A DNA stretch of 64,000 bases from Phycisphaerae bacterium (GTDB lineage Bacteria > Planctomycetota > Phycisphaerae > UBA1845), in NCBI GenBank assembly GCA_029260075.1, contig JAJDDY010000018.1:1-64000 (forward strand), in the 5' to 3' direction. Every line of letters starts with the position of its first letter. The stretch's first letter is position 1. This document shows positions 57,101-64,000 of this stretch, piece by piece. The notes beneath the pieces are model-generated. The model was not told where the DNA came from and did not search any database. It saw nothing but the letters and a program-made list of their open reading frames with translations. The position numbers and the translations under genes are program-made.

Positions 57101-58675
57101 GACGTAACCGTTACAGATGGCAACGGCTGCGTAAGCAGTTCGCAGCTCGTTGTGAGCGTCAACGCCAACCCGACATGCATTATCACCGCCGACGCGGCGG
57201 TGTGTGCCGGTACGAGCGGACTCAATGCGACGGCATCGGACGCAGGTATCGGCGCGACGTATGTCTGGAGTGTTACGGGCGGCACGCTCGACGCCGGCCA
57301 GGGTACGACGGCGATTTCATATACCGCTGGGGTCGGAGCCACGGTCACGTTGGACGTCACGATGACGGATGCGAACGGCTGTGTCAGCTCTTGCCAAACG
57401 ATCGTGACCGTGAATGCGAATCCTGACTGCACGATCTCCGCGAACAACCTCGCTTGCGAAGGCTCGACCGGCAACGTGGCCTCCGTGCCGAACGCAGGTT
57501 TGGGTGCGACCTACCTGTGGACAATTACGGGGGGTGCGCTCAACAGTGGACAGGGCACGACAGCGATCAGTTACACGGCTGGTTTCGGAACGAGCTTGAC
57601 GATTTCGGTCACGGTCACCGACGCCAACGGCTGTGTGAGCACATGTCAGAAGATCGTCACGGTTGACGCGCCGGACTGCACGATTTCGGGTGCGAATTCG
57701 GTTTGCTTCCAGTCGGTCGGTAACTTCGCGACGGTACCGGATTCCGGTGTCGGTTCCACGTATGCGTGGACTGTGACGGGCGGTACGCTTTCGACCGGTC
57801 AAGGCACAAACTCGATCACGTACAGCGCCGGTGCGGGTGCGACGGTGACGCTCGACATCACGGTCACCAATCCCAACGGTTGTGTTCGAAGCTGCCAGAA
57901 AATCGTAACCATCATCCAGCCAAGTCTGGATGTGACGTTGCAACTTGAGGCGGTTTCAAGCGTGGTCACGCGTGCCGTCACGTTCGTGATCACCGACTGC
58001 GGTGGCACGACCGATACGCGCACCTTGCCCGTAACGACCAACCTTTCCGGTGTGGGGAACGTGATCGTTCCGAACGTCAGCCCGAACGCCAACTGGGTCA
58101 GCGTGAAGGAAGGTCATACGCTGAGCAAGCTGGCGTCCGTTCTGTTCGGTACGTGCAGTGTAGCAACGATCAACCTGACCGCCGGCAACCTTCTGCTGGC
58201 TGGCGACTTCCAGTCTGGAGTCGTCGTGCAAGATAACCTGTGCGACATTACGGACTTCTCGATTCTGGCGAGTCGTTGGAACACGGCCATCGATCCGAAC
58301 CTCACCGACGGTGCGGATGCGACCGGTGACGGTACTCAGGACACCGCAGACTTCACTGCGATCCAAGTCAACTTCTTCGTCCAAGGCGAAGCCGTCAATG
58401 CGTGCCCCGCTGCCCTTGACTCCGGTGGATTGACACCTGTCGGTGGCGGCGTGGTCGTGCGTAACCCGGTTCGAACGATCGCCAAGGCGAGCGTGCGTGT
58501 CGAGAACCTGTCGCTGGTCAATGCGTCCGCTGCGGACCTGACCGGAGACGGAGTTGTGGACGCTCAAGACATCCGAGCGTTCGCGCGGCGCAACGGCTTG
58601 GAACTGATACCTGAATTCGATCGGCGATTGACCAAGCTCGAAGGGCGAGCCGGACGGGGTAAGAGGCGCCGTTAA
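54113..58675 (+). CDS. Giant secreted protein with 13 tandem PKD-like repeats
   Basis: A 1520-residue exported protein; the ATG is preceded by GGAG at eight bases. A signal peptide (TALTATAIMACVTGPVLA-type) is followed by a cohesin-like domain (residues 25-170) that is paralogous to that of the protein at 60158. Residues about 176-1270 are 13 tandem repeats of 83-85 residues, each with VCDG...GATYAWTVTGGTI...ITYTAG...VTIDVTVTDANGC. After these come a beta domain (LDVTLQLEAVSSVVTRAVTF), a dockerin-like pair (DNLCDITDFSILASRWNTAI, DATGDGTQDTADFTAIQVNF), a third loop (DLTGDGVVDAQDIRAFARRN) and a basic tail ending GRGKRRR. It is probably cell-surface and elongated. Function unknown. Confidence 0.85.
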   Translation: MSGRLTNATTLTAMAIMACVTGPVLAIDDLSLNVDAGSVCVSTGQTVTVTLDVANLSAAVNGVQVLLQYDNTLMTLIDIVPTDLGLAPPAAGWAEISQTDSFGSVDWSAVINGGSIGINHTIATLTFTAIANGTAGVTFRADAPPIITKLTRASNSTTILPTVFDSGGVFIGPPVCTLTGENAVCDGTSAHVVTVPDAGIGATYAWTVTGGTIDSGQGTTSISYTAVNPTTVTIDVIVTDPNGCTSSCQKIVTVNANPDCTITAAASVCANSSGNPATVPNAGVGATYVWTVTGGSIDSGQGTDTLAFSAGVGPNVTVDVTVTDANGCVSSCQNIIAVAAPDCTITAANAVCDGSTGNAVTVPDAGVGATYTWTITGGTIEGLPPFGSAITYTAGAGLNVTIDVTVVGGAGCQSSCQKIVAVDANPDATITTAAAVCDGSAGNAASVLDAGVGATYSWTVTGGTIAGLPPFGSSITYTAGAGPTVTIDVIVTDANACSSSSQSIVTVSANPNAAITTAAAVCDGSTLNAASVVDAGLGATYAWTVTGGTIDGIPPFGSAITYTAGVGPTVTIDVTVTDGSGCVSSSQTVVTVNVNPNAAITGANQVCDGSTLNAASVVDAGIGATYAWTVTGGTIDGIPPFGNAITYTATSPTSVTIDVTVTDGNGCVSNGQSIVTVNANPACTITGAAAVCDSSTGNIASTTDLGVGTTYAWTVTGGTLTSGQNTASITYTAGSGINVVLDLTVTEASGCVSVCQSIITINPNPNAAITSAAAVCDGTTGNAASVANAGVGATYAWTVTGGTIEDIPPFTSSITYTAGAGPTVTIDVTVTDANGCVSTSQNVVTVNPNPNATITTSTAVCDGTIGNAASVLDAGVGSTYAWTVTGGTIEDIPPFTNAITYTAGVGPTVTIDVTVTDPNGCVSTSQNIVTVNANPDATITASAAVCDGTAGNAASVPDAGVGATYTWTVTGGTINDIPPFTSAITYTAGAGPTVTIDVTVTDGNGCVSSSQLVVSVNANPTCIITADAAVCAGTSGLNATASDAGIGATYVWSVTGGTLDAGQGTTAISYTAGVGATVTLDVTMTDANGCVSSCQTIVTVNANPDCTISANNLACEGSTGNVASVPNAGLGATYLWTITGGALNSGQGTTAISYTAGFGTSLTISVTVTDANGCVSTCQKIVTVDAPDCTISGANSVCFQSVGNFATVPDSGVGSTYAWTVTGGTLSTGQGTNSITYSAGAGATVTLDITVTNPNGCVRSCQKIVTIIQPSLDVTLQLEAVSSVVTRAVTFVITDCGGTTDTRTLPVTTNLSGVGNVIVPNVSPNANWVSVKEGHTLSKLASVLFGTCSVATINLTAGNLLLAGDFQSGVVVQDNLCDITDFSILASRWNTAIDPNLTDGADATGDGTQDTADFTAIQVNFFVQGEAVNACPAALDSGGLTPVGGGVVVRNPVRTIAKASVRVENLSLVNASAADLTGDGVVDAQDIRAFARRNGLELIPEFDRRLTKLEGRAGRGKRRR
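54638..57919 (+). repeat. 13 tandem repeats of about 252 bases (PKD-like modules)
   Basis: Each unit encodes about 84 residues with a fixed cysteine pair (AVC and NGC). Units 1-3, 7 and 11-13 carry a second pair, C at position 1 and SxCQ near the end. Units 4-6 and 8-10 replace both with A and S (or G). An IPPF/LPPF variant loop occurs in units 3-6 and 8-10, and an SGQGT-type loop in the others. Confidence 0.9.
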
Positions 58676-58698
58676 CGAAGATGATCATGCGTGGATGA

Positions 58699-58716
58699 CC
58701 GGCGCTTCGGCGTCGG
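58699..58716 (+). terminator. Hairpin with UUCG tetraloop, probable terminator
   Basis: CCGGCGC-TTCG-GCGTCGG: seven pairs (one G-T) closing a C(UUCG)G tetraloop, one of the most stable RNA loops. It lies 23 bases after the stop of the 1520-residue protein gene. No T run follows, so termination might rely on the stem alone or the hairpin may protect the 3' end. Confidence 0.5.
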
Positions 58717-58835
58717 CCGTTCACGCGGAGTTGATCGGTCGGGCAATTTGGTCCGGCCTGTCAGGAGGGCGAAACCGCCGATGGAGATCGGAACGGTTGT
58801 CGTGATTGTCGGGTTCGTTTGGGGGGGCATGGTCG

Positions 58836-60092
58836 ATGGGACTTCGTCCGATCGTGATCATAGCGATGATGGCCTGCTTCGGGTGTCTCACCGCGCCGTC
58901 GACATCGGCTGCGGTGGACCTGATACTCGTGGCGTCGCCAACCGTGGTGCCCGCCGGGGTGATCGTGGACGTTGACGTCCGCGCGGTACTCGGTAACGGA
59001 CCTGACATTACGTTTTCGTCTGTCGACGTGGTACTGAGCTGGAACGCCGATGAGCTCGAATTGATCGATGCCATCGACCCCGGGGATCATCCCTGGTTGA
59101 TCAAAGGGTTCCTTCCCGACAGTGGTCTGGATGGGCTTAACGATACGTTTGCCGACGGCAACGCTTACTATCAGGCGGCGTCGTTTGCTGTAGCGACGGC
59201 GACGACCAGTGGTCTTGGCATTGTCACACTGCGGTTTCGAGCGCTTATGGACACGAACTTGACGAACATCATCATCGAGCCGGAGCTTGGATCGCTTCCG
59301 ACGCGCACCACAGTATTCGGAACGGACGCGCCGAATCAGGACGTTACCGGAACGCTCGGAAGCGTGGGCGTCACGGTTCGTTCGGAAGCGTCGTTGTCCG
59401 TGGCGGATACGCAGATTGTCGCGGGAAGACTTGGAGAGTTGGTCGTATCGGGCGCAATCGTCGGGCGCGACTCCTACGGCTTGCAGATGATTCTGGAACT
59501 CGTTCCGCGTTCGGGAAGCACGGGTGTAGTTCAGTTTACGCCCGCGATCTCTCCGGTTGATGTGGATATCAGTTTGGCGGGTGATCCGTGGGCCGGTGCG
59601 GGTACTTTCGGACCGCTCGACACGGATTCGACCTCGAATGTGCTGACCAACGGGGCCGGACTCGACAATGGCACGTTCATTGCGGCGCCAGTCACTTTCT
59701 CCGGTCCGATGGTCGCCTTTCCGATTGAGGCGGCGGGCGATTCCCTGGGTGTTTGGGACATTCAGATGTGCCAAGGATCATGTGACGGATCCGATCCGAC
59801 TTCGGGATCAGTCTGGTTCAAGAGCGTGGAGAAAGAACCACTGCTGCTCACGTCGCAGCGCCAGGGTGTCCTCACGGTGGTGGACCTGGGCGACAGCGAC
59901 GCGGACGGGACGATTGCGCTGGGCGACTTCGTGAGGTTTCAGACGTGTTTTACCGGCAATGTGGGTCCGATCTCACCGCCGGCGTATGCGCCCGACGTCT
60001 CCTGCAATGTCCACGATTTCGATGACGACGGCGACGTGGACAGCGATGATTATCGAGCGTACCAACTTGAATTGATAGGCCCCCAACCGTAG
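58836..60092 (+). CDS. Secreted protein with two cohesin-like domains and a dockerin-like end
   Basis: A 418-residue exported protein. The ATG giving MGLRPIVIIAMMACFGC has a GGGGGGG run nearby; a TTG ten codons upstream is less likely. Domain 1 (VDLILVASPTVVPAGVIVDV, SSVDVVLSWNADELELIDAI) is cohesin-like. Domain 2 (YGLQMILELVPRSGSTGVVQ, GDPWAGAGTFGPLDTDS) is clearly paralogous to the N-terminal domain of the protein at 62855. The C-terminus has EF-hand-like loops, DLGDSDADGTIALGDFVRFQ and DFDDDGDVDSDDYRAYQLEL, as in dockerin-like planctomycete proteins. It is one of the smaller members of the mosaic series. Confidence 0.8.
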   Translation: MGLRPIVIIAMMACFGCLTAPSTSAAVDLILVASPTVVPAGVIVDVDVRAVLGNGPDITFSSVDVVLSWNADELELIDAIDPGDHPWLIKGFLPDSGLDGLNDTFADGNAYYQAASFAVATATTSGLGIVTLRFRALMDTNLTNIIIEPELGSLPTRTTVFGTDAPNQDVTGTLGSVGVTVRSEASLSVADTQIVAGRLGELVVSGAIVGRDSYGLQMILELVPRSGSTGVVQFTPAISPVDVDISLAGDPWAGAGTFGPLDTDSTSNVLTNGAGLDNGTFIAAPVTFSGPMVAFPIEAAGDSLGVWDIQMCQGSCDGSDPTSGSVWFKSVEKEPLLLTSQRQGVLTVVDLGDSDADGTIALGDFVRFQTCFTGNVGPISPPAYAPDVSCNVHDFDDDGDVDSDDYRAYQLELIGPQP

Positions 60093-60157
60093 GACGACGA
60101 ATTGCGGAGGCGGGCTTGAACAACGTGGTAGCAGCAACGCGGAAAGAGGCGGAATCA

Positions 60158-62785
60158 ATGGGACGACGCATGGGAAACAGAACGATCATCGCTCTGGCTC
60201 TGATGCTCTTGGGCTTTGGGGCAGGGGCGGTGCCGGCGCTCGCCATCAACGACCTGGTGCTGAACGTAGCCCCCGGTTCAGATTTCGTTCAGCCGGGCGA
60301 CACGGTCACAGTAACACTCGACGCGCTAAACCTTTCGGGTGGCATCAACGGCGTTCAGGTGATGCTTGCCTATGACCCGTTGCTGATGACACTGGTCAAC
60401 ATCGCCCCGACGAACCTTGGGTTGTTCCCACCCAACGCCGGGTGGGTCGAAGTGCATCAGTCCGATACAGCCGGCGACATCCTCTACGCCGTCTCGATCA
60501 ACGGCGGTCAAATCGTCGCCAACCACACTGTGGCGACACTTACGTTTACGGTAATCGCGGAAGGCGTGACATCGGTCACGTTCCGTCCGGATCAGCCACC
60601 GCTGTTCACAAAATTCACGTTCGCTTCCGACAATACGTCGGCCGTACCCAACAAATTCGATTCCACGTTCATCACGTCCGCCTGCGACGACGGCCTGTTT
60701 TGCAACGGCTTGGAGTTCTTCAGCGGCGCCGCGTGCGTGGCTGGCAGCAACCCATGCAACGATTTCGTCGCCTGCACGGACGACTCGTGCGACGACGTGT
60801 TGGACGTATGCACGAACGCGACGAACGACGCCAACTGCGACGATACGCTGTTCTGCAATGGCGCGGAAACGTGCGACGCGATCAACGACTGTCAGCCCGG
60901 TATCGACCCGTGCAACGACGCCGTCGCGTGTACGGATGATTCCTGCGACGACGTGCTCGACGTCTGTACAAACGCCCCGAACGACCTCAACTGCGACGAT
61001 ACGCTGTTTTGCAACGGCTCGGAAACGTGTGATGCAATCAACGATTGTCAGCCCGGAACCAGCCCGTGCGATGACCTTGTCGGCTGCACGAACGACTCCT
61101 GCGACGACCTGCTGGACGTGTGTACCAACACGCCGATCGACGCCAACTGTGCGGACGACGGGTTGTTCTGCAACGGCATGGAAGTGTGCGACGCGGTCAA
61201 CGACTGCGTATCCAACGGCGATCCCTGCCTCGCGGGTACGTTCTGTAACGAAACCACGAACATTTGTGATCAATGTTCCATTGATGCGGATTGTACCGAC
61301 TTGGTGCCTTGTACGGACGACACATGCGTCGGCGGAAGCTGCGTTTTCACACCCAACAATCTCAACTGCGATGACGGACTGTTTTGCAATGGGGCGGAAG
61401 TGTGCGACGCCGTCAATGATTGCCAAGCAGGGACGGATCCTTGCGTCGACGCCGTGGCGTGTACGGTCGACACATGTGACGATGTGCTAGACACTTGCAC
61501 GAACGCGCCCAACGACTCGCTTTGCGACGACACGCTGTTTTGCACTGGCGTCGAAACGTGCGACGCCATCAACGGTTGCCTTCCCGGTACGACTCCGTGC
61601 GACGATGCGGTGGCGTGTACCGACGACGTGTGCGACGACCTCTTGGATTCCTGCACAAACACCGCCAACGATGCCAACTGCGACGACCTGTTGTTCTGCA
61701 CGGGCATCGAAACGTGTGACGCCATCAACGGATGCCTGGCCGGTACCAACCCGTGCAGCGACGGGGTGGTTTGTACCGACGACCTGTGCGACGAGGTGGC
61801 TGACACCTGCGCCAGCATCGTCAACGACGCCAACTGTGACGACGGCGCGTTCTGCAACGGGATGGAAACCTGTGACGCCATCAGCGACTGTCAACCAGGG
61901 ACCGATCCCTGCCAAGACAACGTCGGCTGCACGGTGGATAGCTGCGACGAAATTCTCAACGTGTGCACCAATGCCCCCAACGATGCGCTTTGCGACGACC
62001 TCCTGTTTTGCACGGGCGTGGAAGTATGCGACGTTATCAACGACTGCCAATTGGGTACCGATCCGTGTGCCCCGCTCTTCTGCGACGAGACGGGTAGCGT
62101 CTGTTTAGCGCCGCTTCAGATCACGAACGTCGAGATTTTCTACTCGGGTCGATTCCTCGACGCCGCCCATGCTCAGGTGGCCGTGTTGACCGTGGGGTCG
62201 GTGGCGACGTTGGCGAACATCACGAACTATACGAACGGCATTACGGGCATTCGCGTGACGTTCAACCAACTCGTGAACTTCGCCACAACACCGGACGCGG
62301 CGTTCGGTCTTGAGTGGACCACGGGCACGGGGACGATATTCTCCCCCGTCACCGCAGTCGCGGGCGACATTACGGCGAGCGCGATCGACGGTGGCGGATT
62401 CAGTATTGTCGACATTGTTCTCGCGGACGATTTTGCGCGCAAGCGATGGTTAAAGGTTACGGTCGATTCGACGCAGATTACGACAACCGGCGTTAACCTG
62501 GACGGCGAACTCTCAGGTAACCCCGCCCTACTGCCCAGCGGTGACGGCACGCCCGGCGGCAACGCCATATTCATCGTCGGCAACATGCCCGGCGACGTGG
62601 GCACCGATCGGCGTACCACGCTTGGCGATGTCGGGCAGATTCGCATTCAGGTCAATCCGTTCGTTATCACGGCGATCACGAACGCGTTCGATGTAAACAA
62701 AGATGGCCGCGTTTTGCTTAGTGACGTTGGGGCAAGTCGACTTGAGGTCAACCCCTTTATCACGCTTCCGCTGATCGCACCATGA
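60158..62785 (+). CDS. Secreted protein with cohesin-like domain and nine 8-cysteine repeats
   Basis: An 875-residue exported protein. The ATG follows AAAGAGG, and a signal peptide (RTIIALALMLLGFGAGAVPALA) is visible. Residues 25-175 are a cohesin-like domain paralogous to that at 54113 (INGVQVMLAYDPLLMTLVNI). Nine repeats of about 51 residues follow, each with the skeleton CDD..FC....ETC......C....PC....AC..D.C...... C, very Asp-rich and probably calcium-binding. After a beta domain (LQITNVEIFYSGRFLDAAHA) the protein ends in a dockerin-like pair (GDVGTDRRTTLGDVGQIRIQ and DVNKDGRVLLSDVGASRLEV). Unit 4 is longer and includes a variant C-rich insert also seen in the next gene. Confidence 0.82.
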   Translation: MGRRMGNRTIIALALMLLGFGAGAVPALAINDLVLNVAPGSDFVQPGDTVTVTLDALNLSGGINGVQVMLAYDPLLMTLVNIAPTNLGLFPPNAGWVEVHQSDTAGDILYAVSINGGQIVANHTVATLTFTVIAEGVTSVTFRPDQPPLFTKFTFASDNTSAVPNKFDSTFITSACDDGLFCNGLEFFSGAACVAGSNPCNDFVACTDDSCDDVLDVCTNATNDANCDDTLFCNGAETCDAINDCQPGIDPCNDAVACTDDSCDDVLDVCTNAPNDLNCDDTLFCNGSETCDAINDCQPGTSPCDDLVGCTNDSCDDLLDVCTNTPIDANCADDGLFCNGMEVCDAVNDCVSNGDPCLAGTFCNETTNICDQCSIDADCTDLVPCTDDTCVGGSCVFTPNNLNCDDGLFCNGAEVCDAVNDCQAGTDPCVDAVACTVDTCDDVLDTCTNAPNDSLCDDTLFCTGVETCDAINGCLPGTTPCDDAVACTDDVCDDLLDSCTNTANDANCDDLLFCTGIETCDAINGCLAGTNPCSDGVVCTDDLCDEVADTCASIVNDANCDDGAFCNGMETCDAISDCQPGTDPCQDNVGCTVDSCDEILNVCTNAPNDALCDDLLFCTGVEVCDVINDCQLGTDPCAPLFCDETGSVCLAPLQITNVEIFYSGRFLDAAHAQVAVLTVGSVATLANITNYTNGITGIRVTFNQLVNFATTPDAAFGLEWTTGTGTIFSPVTAVAGDITASAIDGGGFSIVDIVLADDFARKRWLKVTVDSTQITTTGVNLDGELSGNPALLPSGDGTPGGNAIFIVGNMPGDVGTDRRTTLGDVGQIRIQVNPFVITAITNAFDVNKDGRVLLSDVGASRLEVNPFITLPLIAP
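60688..62100 (+). repeat. Nine tandem cysteine-rich repeats of about 155 bases
   Basis: Units begin CDDGLFCNG or CDDTLFCNG and end CTNxxND. Units 5 to 9 use FCTG in part, and unit 4 has an extra CxxDxDC segment. All contain the eight spaced cysteines except the first, where ETC is replaced by EFFSGAAC. Confidence 0.85.
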
Positions 62786-62854
62786 TGGAGCGTGGGCTTC
62801 TTGACCAATGTTTCGTGGGTCATCACATGAGTATGGCGTCTAACGAGGTACACG

Positions 62855-64000
62855 ATGTGGCGTAGGTTACTTACATTCAGTCTGCTTACAACGTGGTTGG
62901 CAAGCAGTTCGCTGGCGGCGGATCTGTCGATCGCCAACGTTACGCTGCCTCCGGGTACGACGACGAATGTCGTGGTGTCCGGCGGCGTTGCGGCGGAAGC
63001 GACGTTCGGCGTGACGATTCTCGTCGAGCTGGTGCCCCGCGCGGGCGCCATCGGTACGGTCGAATTCACAACCGCCACCGGACCGGGCAACGTCGATGTC
63101 ATGCAGGTCGGTGATCCTTGGCCTGGCGCCGGTACATTCACCCCGTTGGATACTGATTCAAGCGGTTCGACCCTTCTGAACGGATCGGTCGACGACAACG
63201 GAACATTCGTGGCGGGCGCGGTCACATTCACCGGCGCCTTGACTCAATTCCCTGTCGTCGCCAGCGTCGGTGCGGTCGGCGTGTGGGACATCTTGCTCTC
63301 GACCTCGGCCGGCAGCAGTAGTTGGGAGGGCTTGGCCACCACACTTACGAGCGGAACCGTCACGGTGTTTCAGGGCGAGTGTACGATCGATGCGAACTGT
63401 AATGATCTGATCGGATGTACGGACGATACCTGCGTCGCTGCGACGTGCATCTTTACGCCGAACAACCTCAACTGCGCTAGTGACGGCGTGTTTTGCAACG
63501 GACCGGAGATTTGTAACGCTACGCTGGACTGCGTCTCGTCCGGCGATCCTTGTTCGGTGGGCACGTTTTGCAACGAAGCCCTGAGCGTGTGCGACGCATG
63601 CATCATCGACACCGACTGCAACGACAATGTGGCGTGTACGGACGACACGTGCGTAGCCGGTAGTTGCGTGTTCACTCCGAATGATCTCAACTGCCCGGAT
63701 AATGGCCTGTTCTGCGACGGGTTGGAATCGTGCGACGCCGTTCAGAATTGCGTGTCTTCGGGAACGCCCTGCCTAGCCGGTGAAGTTTGTGATGAGGCGA
63801 GCGGCACGTGTACTGGGTGTACACTGGACGTGGAATGCGACGACGGCAATCCATGCACGGACAACATCTGCAACGTCGGAAGTTGCACCAACCCCAACAA
63901 CATCGCCCCGTGTGACGACGGACTGTTCTGCACGCTCACCGACGTGTGCTCTGCCGGTTCCTGCGTGGGGTCGGGTGACGCATGCTTGGGGCAAGTGTGC
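62855..64000 (+). CDS. Secreted mosaic protein, truncated by the window edge
   Basis: 382 codons are visible, with no stop before the edge. The ATG is preceded by GAGG at six bases. The signal peptide reads MWRRLLTFSLLTTWLASSSL followed by AADLS. The N-terminal beta domain (TFGVTILVELVPRAGAIGTV and GDPWPGAGTFTPLDTDSSGS) is a paralogue of domain 2 of the protein at 58836. From residue about 170, cysteine-rich units of the same kind as in the preceding gene follow (CIIDTDCNDNVACTDDTC, then CPDNGLFCDGLESC). So it combines a domain from one neighbour with repeats from the other. The end is unknown. Confidence 0.85.
   Translation, partial: MWRRLLTFSLLTTWLASSSLAADLSIANVTLPPGTTTNVVVSGGVAAEATFGVTILVELVPRAGAIGTVEFTTATGPGNVDVMQVGDPWPGAGTFTPLDTDSSGSTLLNGSVDDNGTFVAGAVTFTGALTQFPVVASVGAVGVWDILLSTSAGSSSWEGLATTLTSGTVTVFQGECTIDANCNDLIGCTDDTCVAATCIFTPNNLNCASDGVFCNGPEICNATLDCVSSGDPCSVGTFCNEALSVCDACIIDTDCNDNVACTDDTCVAGSCVFTPNDLNCPDNGLFCDGLESCDAVQNCVSSGTPCLAGEVCDEASGTCTGCTLDVECDDGNPCTDNICNVGSCTNPNNIAPCDDGLFCTLTDVCSAGSCVGSGDACLGQVC

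Noticed and set aside
54638-57919. CRISPR-like array suggested by regular repetition
   Set aside because: The repeats are about 252 bases, contiguous, diverged and translated as protein modules, without unique spacers.
58761-59774. A 337-codon minus-strand frame opposite the cohesin-like gene at 58836
   Set aside because: Arg/His/Asn-rich shadow; the plus strand has a signal peptide, cohesin-like domains and EF-hand loops.

Overview
The window looks like a chromosomal segment of a GC-rich (roughly 58-60 percent by eye) member of the Planctomycetota, probably a Phycisphaerae-type lineage. This is inferred from gene content and not from a marker gene: FG-GAP/VCBS and CRTAC1 proteins, dockerin-like secreted proteins, a PEP-CTERM protein, a SprA-related protein, many GTG/TTG starts, and a dispersed GC-rich palindromic repeat family in the intergenic DNA. 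No rRNA, tRNA, CRISPR array, integrase or transposase was recognised.

Layout. 0-14 kb is mostly housekeeping: a MoaB/MogA protein, an ArfB-like GGQ protein, an FG-GAP lipoprotein, enolase with an FtsB/DivIC-like gene behind it, an ABC exporter pair, the phospholipid pair psd-pssA, and gltX with a 13-codon leader ORF. 14.5-15.5 kb carries the most striking gene, a redoxin-domain protein interrupted by an in-frame TGA exactly at the first position of a CxxC-type motif (W-U-P-Y-C). A perfect hairpin stands at bacterial-SECIS distance, so this is a candidate selenoprotein. 17.8-27.3 kb is a minus-strand operon of three SPFH (HflK/HflC-like) proteins, an ABC ATPase, its permease and a membrane-anchored helical protein. 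A paralogous ABC permease gene and a secreted esterase are divergent from it. 30-36 kb is a compact operon thrC-dapB followed by two tandem GT-C-type membrane glycosyltransferases.

36-42 kb holds a SprA-related HExxH protein, an SRAP (YedK/HMCES) protein, a CRTAC1 protein and a TPR protein. 42.4-47.3 kb is a piece of a PEP-CTERM/exosortase-associated (XrtA-type) polysaccharide cluster: a CapK-like ligase, a FemAB-like protein and a TIGR03087-like glycosyltransferase, followed upstream by a PEP-CTERM substrate. The exosortase itself is not in the window.

48.3-64 kb is a plus-strand array of six large secreted mosaic proteins assembled from a small set of modules: two kinds of cohesin-like beta domain, 84-residue PKD-like repeats, 8-cysteine repeats, PPC-like and HYR domains, and dockerin-like EF-hand pairs. 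One of them has 13 tandem PKD-like repeats in which a second cysteine pair is gained or lost in perfect concert. The last gene runs off the right edge.

Dispersed repeats are a second theme. A family with TGTGACAAAGCACT-type ends and inverted GC-rich cores occurs in at least eight places and has entered one glycosyltransferase gene in frame. A shorter repeat encoding ARKDSRTS-like peptides lies in that same gene and at the 3' end of thrC. A short palindrome sits directly behind three stop codons.
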